Assembly: GCA_948099385.1 (NCBI GenBank)
Contig: CANUEZ040000165.1
Coordinates: 1,066,501-1,130,500, forward strand
Length of the DNA stretch: 64,000 nt
From: Fasciola hepatica
Lineage: Eukaryota; Platyhelminthes; Trematoda; Plagiorchiida; Fasciolidae
Direction: 5' to 3'
Part shown: in pieces, positions 12,001 through 23,670 of the stretch
How the letters are laid out: every line of letters begins with the position of its first letter
Position numbering within the stretch: the stretch's first letter is position 1
Made by a program: the position numbers and the translations under genes
Notes under the pieces: model-generated
What the model was told of the DNA's origin: nothing
Databases searched by the model: none
Seen by the model: the letters and a program-made list of their open reading frames with translations, nothing else

Positions 12001-12769
12001 CAGCTGGAATCTCACCTTCAAGTCAAGTCGAGTCAATTCAAGTCAAGTATTCGCTTTATGAACCCTGGTGGATTATTTTTTAGCAATACATAGCTATACT
12101 CATGGCAATTACACGAAAAAGAATTCGGCAGATAAAACAGCAATATTCAGTGCTAGGGGATGACTTAGTAGATAAGAAAATAAAGTTTGTCTTATTTCAG
12201 GGTCGAAGTTTGCTGTGTTACATAATAATCGGACGAGGTGAGGGACAACCGAGGACCGGCAGGCAGTAGTGCCCGCATAAATCATTTTATTATTATTGTG
12301 ATTGAAAGAGGAGGGAGCGCACATGCTGGAGTCCCCGCGAAGTGAATAAAGTAAGTCGTTCAGAATTCTCCCGGCAAATCTTTTTCACATTTTATGGTGT
12401 TGGGATGTAATGAAGTCTGTGGGATCTTTACGAGGAACGTAACTTACATAGGATGGATGTTTGAGAGACTTCTTATTAGGGTGAGATCTCTAACGTGTAA
12501 GCCGAGGAAAAAGCCCTGAGAAGAAAACAGCAAGTAAAGTAATATGCATGCAAAGACAAAATGTTAAGTTGTGTAAAGGGGTACAGAAATGGTCTCCAGA
12601 CGCAAAACGTGGCAGGTTAGTCTTCTCACCTTTGTAAAAAAAGCCGAAAACATGTTCTGTCCCACAAAACTTATGGGCGATCGTAGTCTCAATGTACTTG
12701 ACCGATAGTTGGCGACGGAAGTTGCTTCCCATGTGAACTCCTGGACAGAATTCTAAAGGGTTCACGTAC
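12001..12769. other. No recognisable gene
   Basis: Holds a short run of AAGTCAAGTCGAGTCAA-type near-repeats at about 12020-12045 and an ATTATTATT run near 12285-12300. The minus-strand frame 12490-12765 may be the decayed C-terminus of the RT immediately upstream of it on that strand. Confidence 0.3.
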
Positions 12770-13660
12770 TTAGAAAAGACAACATCTGAGCACTTACAGG
12801 GTTTTTAGCTGAGGTTACGGGCTTTGAACCAAGGATCAATACATAAGCAGCCAGATTAGAGCTCAGTCGTAGCTGATGCATCAGGATGGGGTCACCCAGT
12901 AGCAACATCATCTGCATACTTGACAAAGAAGGAACAGTCGCTGACAAACACAGGAGACGCGTGGGCGGAGAACAGAAACGGGGAAAGGACTTGGCCTCGT
13001 AATACCCCTTGGCTTGAAACAGAAATGTAAGAGGTGTTACCCCCGTATCTTGTAAACTGTTGCCGATTGGCGAAGTATTCAGACGAAATTCCAGTGAGTA
13101 TGGGTTGCAGTCCGTCATTTGTGAGTTTGTCGAGCAGCTTTCGTCTATCAACACTGTTGAATGCATCACTGAAATCCAGGAAGCACGTACGCACAGATTC
13201 TGGTTTCTTGTCCAGCGACGACAAGGCCTGATGAGTCAAGGAAGTAGCAGCATCCGAGGTAAAAGCGGGTACGGCGGTAGATGAAATGGTCTGTGGCTCG
13301 TGTTGTCAAATCACTGGACATTTCCTGGGATAATAACTTCTCAAGCACCTTAAGCGCAATGGAAGAACAGGCCTTTTCTTTTCCCGGGCACAGGTGTGAT
13401 GGACGCCGATCTCCGACAGTGGGGAACCTTTTGCAGTACAAACATTGATCAAGTAGTTCTGTCACGGGTTGTGTGAGTGTTTTTACACATTGTTTTATTA
13501 GTGCCGCGAAAAGCTTATTGGGTCCGTGGGATTTGTTTCCCCCGGGACGTGACAGATCATTGTGAACAGCTTGGGAGGACATGATGTGGGAGATGAATCT
13601 GGTGAAGCTGTGACAAGACCGGGCGTCAGTACAGCTGAGAACGGTAGCCCTCATCTGCAG
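12770..13660 (-). pseudogene. LINE reverse transcriptase remnant with YADD
   Basis: The minus-strand frame 13654-13166 carries the N-terminal RT blocks (HGPNKLFAALIKQC, then TQPVTELLDQCLYCKRFPTV). The frame 13239-12892 continues with FLDFSDAFNSVDRRKLLDKL (motif A), VSSQGVLRGQVLSPFLF (motif B) and FFVKYADDVA (motif C, catalytic YADD near 12901-12918). After YADD the reading shifts to a third frame (GDPILMHQLRLSSN). At least two frameshifts inactivate it. It ends where an oppositely oriented LINE 3' piece begins. Confidence 0.75.
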
Positions 13661-13680
13661 AACCTTTAGAATGTGCGACA

Positions 13681-14165
13681 GCTAGCTTCTGGTCTTTAAA
13701 CCCCACGCCAGACCGCAGCTCGAGTACTGCCCTCTGGTATACACTCGCATGGGCAAATCTGACAGACTTGCGATCGAAAGAGTTTAGCGATCCTTCACCA
13801 AGCACTTACTCGGTTCACCATCTCCCTTTAATTACAAAGAGAGATGTGAGCTACCAAGGCTTGAACCCCTATGGCTACGACGCACGAAACTCAATCTTTA
13901 TCTTCTATTCAACCTCCTACATTCTAGAGCGCATATGTCCATCACTGATCTATGTTTCGATCAAGACGCACCCAACCCTCTTCCTAACCGGAATCCTAAT
14001 ACTAAAGTCCAATACTCCAGGACAAAAGTAAGAGCGAGGTTCTTCATCACCGTCTATTCTTGCATTTGGAACAGACTGCTTGAAGACATTCGGGCCTGCT
14101 AAACACTAAACTGTTTCAAAATTGTCCTCACAAAATATTTGGATATCGCCAAAGTGCTACAATTA
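13681..14165 (+). pseudogene. LINE RT C-terminal fragment
   Basis: The plus strand reads KPHARPQLEYCPLVYT, then SDRLAIERV, a stop, RSFTKHLLGSPSPFNYKERC and LEPLWLRRTKLNLYLLFNLL. This is the same C-terminal architecture as the LINEs at 43.8-44.3 and 29.9-30.1 kb (RPLxEYCPxIxS, RIxxERVQRxxTKxL). It is a 5'-truncated copy abutting the minus-strand RT at about 13.68 kb. Confidence 0.65.
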
Positions 14166-14569
14166 GCCCATACGTGCACCACGTTGGAACAAGCTTTTGA
14201 AGGTAACCTAGATTTTTGAATAGAAGAAGCACGTCGACATCACCTACCTCATATGCCTTCTACATCACCAGCATATTAGTATCCCTTAGAATGACTTACA
14301 TCACTGACACTGCTATTGTTAGGTTATCCCCAATTCACGCACTCCAACGACTCTTATCTATATCCATTATGCTTAATTCACTTTACTCTGTCCGGACTAA
14401 CCCTAGTCCCCTCCTTTATTTTGCCCGAGCCTCCCAACACTTAATCTAATTCCGGCGACCACCACTTACCCCTGAATCATCATTCTTATTCGTAGCTTTG
14501 GTCATTATTTTTGTATTCTCATTTACTTCCAGTGGCTCATTGTCCTCATTCTTCCCAAATTAGTCTGTT
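14166..14569 (+). other. LINE 3' UTR or unassigned spacer
   Basis: AC/TC-rich plus strand with no conserved motif. It follows the truncated LINE C-terminus and may include its 3' untranslated part. Confidence 0.3.
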
Positions 14570-16400
14570 TGAGTTACCGGATTTCTCTTTTCACCATTGA
14601 CCGTTGATCCTCAGCTGGGAGCATCCCAGACAGCGTCTCTCTACTCTTATGCTTCCAGGAGCCAACTGGCGCGCATCTCCCTTTTGATATCTTGGAACGA
14701 TCCGGAGATAACACCGGCGAATTATCTCGCCCACTCTTTCGGCTGAAAATCTGATACCCGCCCATCAGTCCGTTGCTAACTCATTGATTCTGCTCCCTAG
14801 GATCCCCCGCAATCTCCTAGACAACTCTATCTCTGGGTGTGTATGAGTTCGACCAACATCACCTGTACAAATCCCGCCGGTGAGGGGAGCGGACAGATCC
14901 CCCGCTTTGGTCGGTGCACATCGAGCGTGCAGGACGTCTGCAACGATGTGCGGGCGCAGCTAGGTTAGTGGATCGCATCTCCTACCCCCAGAAGTGGTTT
15001 TTGGGTTGGGTGTCTAGCGCACGGTCGACCCCACCCACTACCACCAGTTGCGGATTGGAAAAAACACCATTCATATACTCAAAATGCTGCAAATATGCCG
15101 CTGTCTCCTTCAGATAACATGGACTCTCCATCGTGCTCGCTCCCAAATTTGCCTTCACAGCCTAACGCTCTTTTCATCTGACAAAATTTGGTTTCTTCGG
15201 TGCAAAATTATCGCATACTTGAAACCCATCACCATTCTTGGCTCAATATTCCCGGTCCACTTCCAGCAGTTTCATGCCAAACTATTCACCAGTCTCACTT
15301 GTAAACTTAGCCACTCTCTAAGATAAAGCTCACCCCTTTTTGCTATTTTCACCAATATACTCGAGGACTAACGCATTTATTGCTGTCACTAACTTTCGCA
15401 CGACAATCTTCAGGCAGTACATGACACTGCGAAATTTATCTCTATAGATTCCCCATAATCGACCACTCTGTGTTTGTTTGCTTTCTCCGCCAGCTCCGCT
15501 GTTCGCCCACTTAGGGCTGTTGCATTGCAGTGTCCTCACCTTGCAAGGTATTGTGTCCCACTTACGCACATCTGTTAACCTCTTGTGCTGCAGAGTTCTG
15601 TTCTGTCGCCACAAAGTTTTCCACCTTCTGTATCAAACATAAACTGATAGTCTTCTCTCCGTCACTTCATCGTTTTTGTCAGCTGCGTCCATTTTATTGC
15701 TGAAGTAGAGCACCGTGCGTCAATTTTTCGCTATTTTCTAGTTTCATGCTGATGCAAAACATTCCTTTTTTCTGAAAGCAAACCAATCAGCTCAAAGTCT
15801 ATATGATTTATCCGGTCACATCTTTCACCATCAATTTGACACCCACAGTCCAGTGTGTTGTTCGTTTTGTTTTGCAACTGGCTCAACATATATACGGTCG
15901 CTGAACATCAAAATGGTAATCGTCGACCGGTTCTTTTGCTCTTTATGTCTTATGCCACCACTTTTTATCGTCTAATTTTACATCGTTACCCTTCTCATAT
16001 ACTGCAAAGCTTTATTGCTCCAATACGTCTCCTTTAGGAATGTTTCTTTTTCATGATATCCACGCATCCGTCAATCCAGTTTGGTTCTCCGACAGGACAG
16101 TCTTTCTTCTGTAGAATTTGTGTGGTTCTTGACTGTACCCCACCCACTCCACTCTTTGGCAAAATACCTACACCAACCTTCAGCCGGATCGACCACTTGA
16201 ACTTAGGTTTAAATTCACCGGGCAGCACCGCAACAACTGACTCGAATGCTCTCTCTCATATTCAATCGTGTTCACATAGTTGTACAATCCTTCTGTAACT
16301 TTCATCCAGCTTTCAAATGTACTGTTTGATCTTGCATTGCAGCATGCTTCGGGGTTATCCAAAATAAACTATTACTATTATTATTATCATTTTGGCCAAC
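14570..16400 (+). repeat. Y-family dispersed repeat, long copy
   Basis: Matches the copy at 47.88-49.83 kb along its length: GTTGATCCxCAGCTGGG near 14.6 kb, a GTCTGCAACGATxTGCG block near 14.935, TGCTGCAAATATGC near 15.085, and the end block GCTTCGGGGTTATCCAAAAT followed by an ATT run near 16.35-16.40 kb. Other copies lie at 25.5-24.9, 41.8-40.6 and 32.1-30.6 kb (minus) and 45.8-46.2 kb (plus, 5' part). The ATT-type tail suggests a retroposed sequence. No RT is encoded. The frame 14914-15117 is partly shared with the other copies. Confidence 0.65.
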
Positions 16401-17058
16401 CTATGACCAGAAGAGTGATAATGTTTCGAGGTCATACATAAGTAAGCGCGGATGAAGAACAAGCAATTAACAATGGTTATCAGAAAGAACGAGATCAGCT
16501 GCAGGCGGCTTAGCCCAGTTGTTCATACGGATAAGACCGACGAAGCGATGGAAGGTTACGTAAGCAATAAACTCGGACTGATAAAAACATCCATTAGACT
16601 CGTGAGAACTGGGGTACATCAACACTTGTCATCGAAATATGAATGAAAAGAACCACGTATGGCAATATGACTGAACAAGAACTTGTTCGCGGTTGAGGAA
16701 GACAAGGTCGTGATCAACATGGAATTTAGTAGGGACTATGCATGGAAGGGAAACAAATAGTTTAATCAATGCAAAATAAATTTAGGTTTGGAAGAGTGGG
16801 GCCTGGACCTAACCAATTTGCCGCAGATCCTCGATATGGCGAGCTGAATTGCTCTAAATTCAATAAATCTCCCCACACTTCTGTTATCACTAATACACTT
16901 ATCACACCTTCATCCCACTTTATTATCCTCTCTGTGCCCTTTCATCCTACTTTTGTCATTCAAGTTTCTAGATTTTCTCAAATTTCGTACATCTATTCCA
17001 TCATTTGTAAAAGTTTTATCATAAACCCGGCACGATTAGGGTGTTTCCGAAACAAACC
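16401..17058. other. Unassigned, ends in an ATT-tailed sequence
   Basis: No gene motif. From about 16.86 kb a TC-rich stretch leads into ACCATTATT, so this is probably the 3' end of another tailed repeat. Confidence 0.35.
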
Positions 17059-17086
17059 ATTATTATTATTATTATTATTATTATTA
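17059..17086. repeat. (ATT)n microsatellite tail
   Basis: About nine uninterrupted ATT units directly after AACAAACC. The same type of tail closes the X and Y repeats. Confidence 0.9.
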
Positions 17087-17244
17087 CTTTTGTTGTTAAT
17101 ATTAGTATTATTAGCGTTATTGTGCCTATCTCCCAACCTCCTTGCCCCAATCTGTTATTTTGCTTAAGCTCACCCTCAGCTAGAACACCGTCCAAACGGC
17201 AGCCCACTCTTTTTCGATTTCAGAACCACTCGTTCTTCTTGCTT

Positions 17245-18240
17245 CGCTGTAACACACAGCGCAGACAGCTTATCTTCTCTTGTGCCAGTGTACAAATGCG
17301 CCTATGGCTGGCCGCCGAGAATGGGATCTGGTTACCGGGTTGTATCCAAACAAAGGCCTGAGATTACTGCAAGTCTAGCTGGGGCTTACCGAGAACATTT
17401 TACTGAAGTAGTTTCTCGATGTCAAAGCCAATAAAGCCTTCCCGCGAGGGTTCCTAATTAAATAATGAGGTCCAGATTCGGCTATGTACCCTTCCTTCCC
17501 ATATTAAAAAAGCGAACACAAACCGCAGCCAACCCTCGCCCGGAAGGTCCAACACGCAAATATAAAAACAACTGGAAACGCAAAAAAATAGTATATTTGT
17601 CATTTTGCCAGCAAAACTTGGTCTATTGCAGGGGTTTCAACTTAGCATTCCTGCTTTGTCTTCTTTCTCGTGGACAAGATATTCCGCTCGCTTACCATTT
17701 TTTCTTGGAACCCCATTCTTCTCTCACCAGCTGCCAATTCCCAAAGTAAGAATATGAGTGGTAGTTCCCATAAAAATTACCTAGCCTGCTCAGTGGTTAT
17801 TATTCCTTTTCATATCTACAAGCCTATGAGAGTTGGTATTCCTGTGCACATCTTCATAGAGTTCTTGCTTGCCTCCTTGCCCTGCCACCAGTCACCCTTT
17901 CAAGTGAACCGAGTCAGGCACCATCGACCGGCGTCTTGCATCATCCTTGTGAATATTGCATTCTCTTCTTCCTAAGGCAATGTCCGTTTCAACATTCTTG
18001 CTGATGCCTGCACTGACTCGAAAAAACCATGGTAGTGGTTTATAACTTTGCCTTTTTGTTTTGTTTGAACTGTCCTCCATCCTATTCCTCTGTTGCTATA
18101 ATTAGCGGGGCCGATCCTAAAGTTTGTGAATTCCCCATCTTATTGAGTGTTATTGTGAACCCTGATCATGCCTCCGTGCAAGTTCCTCGACCAAGATAGA
18201 AAAATATGCTATCACTACAAAAAGGGCTTCATCATCTTTT
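17245..18240 (+). repeat. X-family dispersed repeat
   Basis: Aligns by eye with 22.65-23.66 kb. Shared landmarks are GCGCAGACAGCTTA near 17.26 kb, GGTCCAGATTCGGC near 17.47 kb, TTGCATCATxCTTG near 17.935 kb and a CTGATCATGC block near 18.165 kb, followed by the terminal block near 18.2 kb. The plus strand is pyrimidine-rich and encodes no enzyme I recognise. Confidence 0.65.
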
Positions 18241-18369
18241 GCAGAGCATAGAGGGAATTTGGATGTTGCGCCATCTCTATCCGGATTTCACTGCAGGGAC
18301 TAGATCCCTTATTTAGTGGTGAAAACACTTGCGGTTACAAGTCAGAGTATCAGGAAATGGTCTGCCATT

Positions 18370-18800
18370 ATACGCGGTCTTCAAACAGTCCGTCCCTATG
18401 GGCGCCTGGCGTTCTCTTGAAATAAGCCACCATTTGGGCCTCCACCACCCATATTAGAGGTCGATCCATTGGTTTACTACCCGTTGAGAGCAGTAATTTT
18501 CCTTAACTAGCATGCTCTAACGGTGATTCACAAGGTTCAGCTCGTGCCCCCTGATCCTTTCATTCGTGTTTCTTGGGAGCAACTGAATTTCTATGAATTC
18601 CACGATGCCCCTCACAGTCCAGAACGTCTCATTGAGATCCCTCCTTACCCTCCCGCTTTCCGGAGAGAACGGCTTCAGTTCTTCAAGCCTCTCTTCTAAA
18701 GGCTTTTTTCGGAGTTTAGTAAGCTTTCGTGTGAATCTCCTTTGGGCACTTCCAGAAGGCCGCCTATCCCAGATGAGAAATAATAATAACAACTGCGGTT
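18370..18800 (-). pseudogene. LINE RT C-terminal fragment (L2/CR1-like)
   Basis: The minus-strand frame 18792-18517 reads SAQRRFTRKLTKLRKKPLEE, then RLEELKPFSP, RVRRDLNETFWTVRG and NTNERIRGHELNLVNHR. After a stop come SMLVKENYCSQRVVNQW and a C-terminal basic tail. These are the VQRRFTKxLxGLRxLxYEERL, RRLRGDLIExxKI, RTRGHxxKL and FFSQRVVxxWN blocks of L2/CR1-type LINEs. The fragment is 5'-truncated at an ATT-rich run near 18.78 kb. Confidence 0.7.
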
Positions 18801-21184
18801 TGTTTGGGAGGTGCCCGAAGCATCAAAGGTGTTTGATCAAACTCTCACAAGCCATAGAATGGACAGACAAAATTCGTGAAAATGTAGAAACATGCATGAT
18901 AAAAGTGGGAAATGTAGACCACGAAACCAAAGTAAGGGAGGATAAGGGTAAGATAAGTGTATGCAAGCCGAAGAAAAACATAGGTATCTTAAATTAACTT
19001 AAGAGCTGGTTCAAATGAATGTCCGGTGGCTTTGGAAGCCAAGGTCAACAGAAGGATCTCACTGGGGTAGGTGGCATCAATCCAGGAATCCAGTTCAGGA
19101 TACCACCGTTTCTGGGTCGGTGGCCAAGGATGACATTCGGCGGGAAACGCGGTTGGCTGAAATGAGTCCAGCAGCAGGGAAGTAGTCATAAAACGTTTTA
19201 TTCTTCCGACTGTAACCTGGCTAACTGTTTGAAGACTTTGTATCGTTGTCAATAATGAAACATTGAGTCGTGTAAAAAATAAGCACTAGCGATGGATCAC
19301 TTTATTGAAAACAAATAGCAAATACACAGTGTGAAAGGTTTGTGAAGGGCTATAACTTTAAAATCAAATAACGTAGGCCTAAAAGTGATAAATCCAGGAC
19401 GATAAGCTTAGGTTATATGAATGATAATCAGTCCATCAAGAAATTAGCTTTCTTGCAGTCGAAGTCTTTTACTGAATGAACCGTCATCAACATATGCATT
19501 ACCAACCCTTGGCAATCCAATTTTAGTGGAGGTGAATTCCGATGTGTATCAGACCATCCCAGCTTTCTTGAAGTCTTGAAGTAGTACACGGGTGAGAGGC
19601 TGAAGCCCGAAAGTTTCCGGATCTTGCGATTATCATGTTACCTAAATGTCAGTGGTGAACTGGAAGGCAGTCCTCCGAATAAAGGGGTTACGGGAAACGG
19701 GTATAGGGTTCGAAATACAAATCTCGCCATTATCCTGTATCCGTTATTGCCGGCTAGCAGCGAGATAGACCATTGGACAAAGCGAGCAGGTCAGGATACT
19801 AGTCTTGACTGCATTTAGCTTCTTGTTTTGCCGGAGACCTTGAACATAGATCACTGGACAGGAGGGGAGGGCTCTTCGTTCAGCTTTAATGAAGCAAACA
19901 GTTGCGATTTGGACAATCCTTTAGATGTCGGCCGGCTAGATCTTTGGACCGCTTGCACCGGGAACGGCCAGTCACCAACTGAAGCTTCCATGACATGTAT
20001 GTCAAGGGCCTCCTGCAGTCAAAATTGGGTTCGAAGGAAGTGCTTGGAGCTTCGTGGTGTAATTTTCACAACGTTAGGCGAGCTCCTTGAGGTGAAGGTT
20101 CATGGAACGGAAAATGTGACGCTGGTGAGACCGATATTTCCCGTGCTTGAGTTTTCGATATGCTAATCCCCAAGTGTGAAGCTCGTGAAGGTGCGGAACC
20201 TAACACTGTAAAGTGTGACCAGTAAAATGTTATTGAAAAATTATCCTTCGATTAGGTGCTATTTAGCTACTTTTATGAAAAGGGCTCCTCAGTCTTACTG
20301 GTTGATGGTTAACCTGACTAAAGGTGGCCCATCGACGGAATCGATGAAGTTGTTTCCCTTTCAATCCAAAAACGCCAAGAAAAGTCAAAGGAGCGACCGA
20401 TTTGACTATGGGATTTGGCACTGCCGAATATAAATGTACTATTGAATGCATTCGATAAGCCAGTTGGTAACATTGGCTTTCTGCCGGTTTGTTTATTAGC
20501 AGCTTCATAAGGATCAACCATGAATTGGCAAGAAAAGGATAAACGATTGTCAATTTCCTTCATGTATATACATGTATATGAATACTTACTTGTATACACA
20601 CACTTATATGTTTATATATAAACATATGTATATATTCTATGTTTCTAGTCGGCAGTGTACACTCACCCCTGGAAGTACGTGTCTCTCGGCTAGAAGTGGA
20701 CGACACAAGAGCTTCCGTGCTAGTGCTTGGAACTGACCGGTTATCTATTGACAAGCAGTTTTTACTCCCGGATATTTTGGATATATTTGCCTGTGATCGG
20801 ATCATTATCGGCGAAGTGTTTTTGGGTACTTAGAACAGTGGTTGCGCGTCCGGATAGTGGGCACCAAACTTGAGTGATTATTGAAGATTTTGAAAATCCT
20901 ATCTCCCAACACGCTCAGCGCAGCCCCTATATCCTTCAACACGCACGGTGTTTGACACGACCGATCACTCTAGGAATGATGGGAGACTGTGGCCTCCGTT
21001 CTTGAAAAGGAATAGTATCCTTCTTCGTTGTGTTAGCCACCGGGACTTCCTCTAAAATCCATCTACCCAGAGATGTTTCCTGCATTCGGTAGTTTGTCTC
21101 TTCCATTATCCTCAACGGCTGCCTCAATAGTGCTCAATAGTGACTAAAAGAACAATCACGGTATAATTAGCCAGTAGCAAAAAT
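18801..21184. other. No recognisable gene
   Basis: About 2.4 kb with only short frames (for example 18989-19252 minus, 19828-20166 plus, 20263-20553 minus). TATA-rich low-complexity DNA lies near 20.56-20.64 kb. The minus-strand frame 21127-20936 could be a downstream piece of the MULE that ends at 21185, but I see no defining motif. Confidence 0.35.
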
Positions 21185-21850
21185 CTACGCGGTAATTAAC
21201 CGACCTATCATGAAATGTCCTAGAAAAAATCCACCTCCGTTGAGCTGGTGTGTAGCATCCGCTAACATCGTGTTCTCAAACCTGGAACACAGCTCTTTGC
21301 CTACAAACGGCATAAAGGATGCAGAATTTATCTCTCGACCATCGGATATGATCTCTAAAAAACCGTACACACCTGATAACCCTCTAACTCGTTCAGGTTT
21401 GCCAAACTACTCTATCCTAGCACGTCCTACTATTATAGACCTGAAATCCTGACTAACCAAGAGGCGGTTGAATTTCTTCAAAGCGTGGTCCCTAAGCTTC
21501 GATGTGTTTCTGAAACCACTTATCGGCTTCAGCGCGTGGGTCTCTTGCACAAGTTTAAGCCTACGGTGGAGTACGTAAGAACCGTCGATTCCCACCTGAA
21601 AACCTTGGGAGTGCTTCATAAGAACAACTGAAAACACAGTGGCATGGACCCCGAAACGAATCGTCACGGACGCTCCGCAGTCCAAATCAGGACATCTGAA
21701 GGAACTGAATTCACGAACAAACTGAAACCCACCTGGAAAAATGACCATTGATGGACGCAGTAGAATTGCACGAAATAAAGAGGCACATCATCTTGCGGAT
21801 GTGCACCTCGCTTCTTAGCCATCGTTTTGGTCTCCGAAATGTGCACGTAG
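21185..21850 (-). pseudogene. MULE transposase N-terminal fragment
   Basis: Two minus-strand frames in series (21748-21407, then 21370-21185) resemble the N-terminal half of Mutator-like transposases of the animal SWIM type. SYVLHRRLKLVQETHALKPI fits the helical segment before the catalytic domain. ELCSRFENTMLADATHQLNG, then FFLGHFMIG, fits LFxxFPEVMLxDATYxTNxxGxPLxHFMV, where the Asp of ADAT is the first catalytic DDE residue. Stops separate the frames. The second MULE at 37.4-38.9 kb shares the SKFSDAILADETYQLN motif. Confidence 0.5.
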
Positions 21851-22639
21851 AATTAAGTACCCAGTGCCTTCTGAAATTCTCGGAAATCCGCTTCGAGAGA
21901 GTCTACATTCGGATAAGTTTTCCGATCCAGATGCAGGAAAGCGGCAGATTTGCCAACAGTTATGTTCGCCACCAATCAACAGGATAGCTCCAAGTTCACC
22001 GACCGAATGGCGACTCTGCGCCGCTCACACTGCTATATAAGACTGGTTAACCAATTGAAACTCAAAATGCTACCAAAATAGCATGACTAAACGATTCCCG
22101 CAAACAGGCGGCATGCGCGGCGTTGAATCACCGTAGAAACACTTATCGCTTCGAACAAGGGGACATCCAAATCCGACCGTATTCAATTTTCCTTCTTTTA
22201 GGACCAAACAACTCGGGTTTCTTTACGCCATATTATCTGGACTGATTCCCTAGTTCCTCTGACTAGTACAGGTACAGACATGTGAAAAAAACGACAGGTA
22301 TACATGAAAGGAGCTAAAAATTTGCAAGAGCAACTATACTACCTGGAGAAAATGGAGAGACGAGGCGAGTTGCGAGCATCGGGTTAGGCCGCAATGAAGC
22401 ATTGGTACCCTGTAATAGATGGTCAGCGGCAGAGCATAAAACTTATCGTAAAACAGGCAGCAAGCAAACCAGGGCCCAAAGAGTGGATCAGGTAATAAAA
22501 ATAACTTAGGAGAATTGAATATGGTAGACGTGAGGTTCAGATGTGGGAGGAGTGGACGGATGTCATGATAGTCAGCGGAACGCTGGCATGAAAAGTGGCC
22601 GGTGAGGAACCTTACTGGTTCTCTGCCCTGTACATTGGT
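21851..22639. other. No recognisable gene
   Basis: Short frames only. The sequence lies between the MULE fragment and the second X copy. Confidence 0.4.
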
Positions 22640-23670
22640 GCGTGAACCACCCGGTCATCACTTCGCCTGGCTGTAATATATCGCGCAGACAGCTTACCTT
22701 TTTTCTACCCGCCTACGACCGCGCCAATGGCCGGCTACCGCGAATACGAACTAGCCACCGGGCTTCCCCCGCACGAAGTCCTGGCATTGCTGCATATGCC
22801 CCTCTGAGGCTTACTGAGGAACTCTCACTGAAGACTCTCCCAAAATCGAAGCCACCGTGCGAGGACTCCTAACTAAATAGTGTTCGGTCCAGATTCGGCA
22901 ATGCCCTCCTTCTTCCCATGTTGAAACAGCAAAAACAAACTGCAACCGACCCTTGCCAAAAACTCCCAACACAGACACAGAAATACCAGAGGAAACTCAA
23001 CAACATAATGTATTTGCCAATTTACCAGGATAACCCGGCCTATTGCAAAGGTTTTCACCCTTGTCTTGCCTTAAGTTGTTCCTCAGAAACACGGCACTCC
23101 GACTGCTGATTATTCATTTCTGGAACTTCATCCATCTTCCACCAGCCAACTGCCAACACTAGATGACACACACTATTTCTCATGGAAGTTGTCTCGCCTC
23201 TTCCAGGGGTACTATTCCCTTTCATATCCGAAAATCTATGAAAATTAGTATTCCTCTGAATACCTTCATGGGATTCTTCCTTGCCTCTTTCGTCTCGACA
23301 CCAATTACCTTTTTCAGTAAACATGAGCATGCTTTACTATCCATTTTCTTGCATCATTCTTGAAAATATTGTATTTCCTGCGTCCCAAGACATTGTTCGT
23401 CTGAACATTGATACACCCGGCCGATTCATTACTGTTGCCGCAGTTGACTCAAAATTAACTCGTTCTCGCCGTGTGTTATCATGTCGCTTTGCTTCATTTG
23501 AATTCTCCCCAGCCTTGGACCATTGTTGCTGTGATGTGCGAATTCCTCTTTTATATTTGTGAATTTTGTATCTCTTTCAGTGATATTGTAAACTCTGATC
23601 ATGCTTACATGCAGGCCTCTGGACCACGGTCCACAAATATACCATTATTATTGTTATTAACTGCAGGATG
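22640..23670 (+). repeat. X-family dispersed repeat
   Basis: Second long X copy, aligned with 17.25-18.24 kb. It ends GACCACGGTCCACAAATATA then CCATTATTATTGTTATT near 23.62-23.66 kb. Frames 23163-23363 and 23281-23562 are not conserved as protein. Confidence 0.65.

Noticed and set aside
14880..14970. tRNA-like head of Y as a SINE promoter
   Set aside because: I could not find spaced A and B boxes or a cloverleaf, so there is no support for a tRNA-derived SINE.
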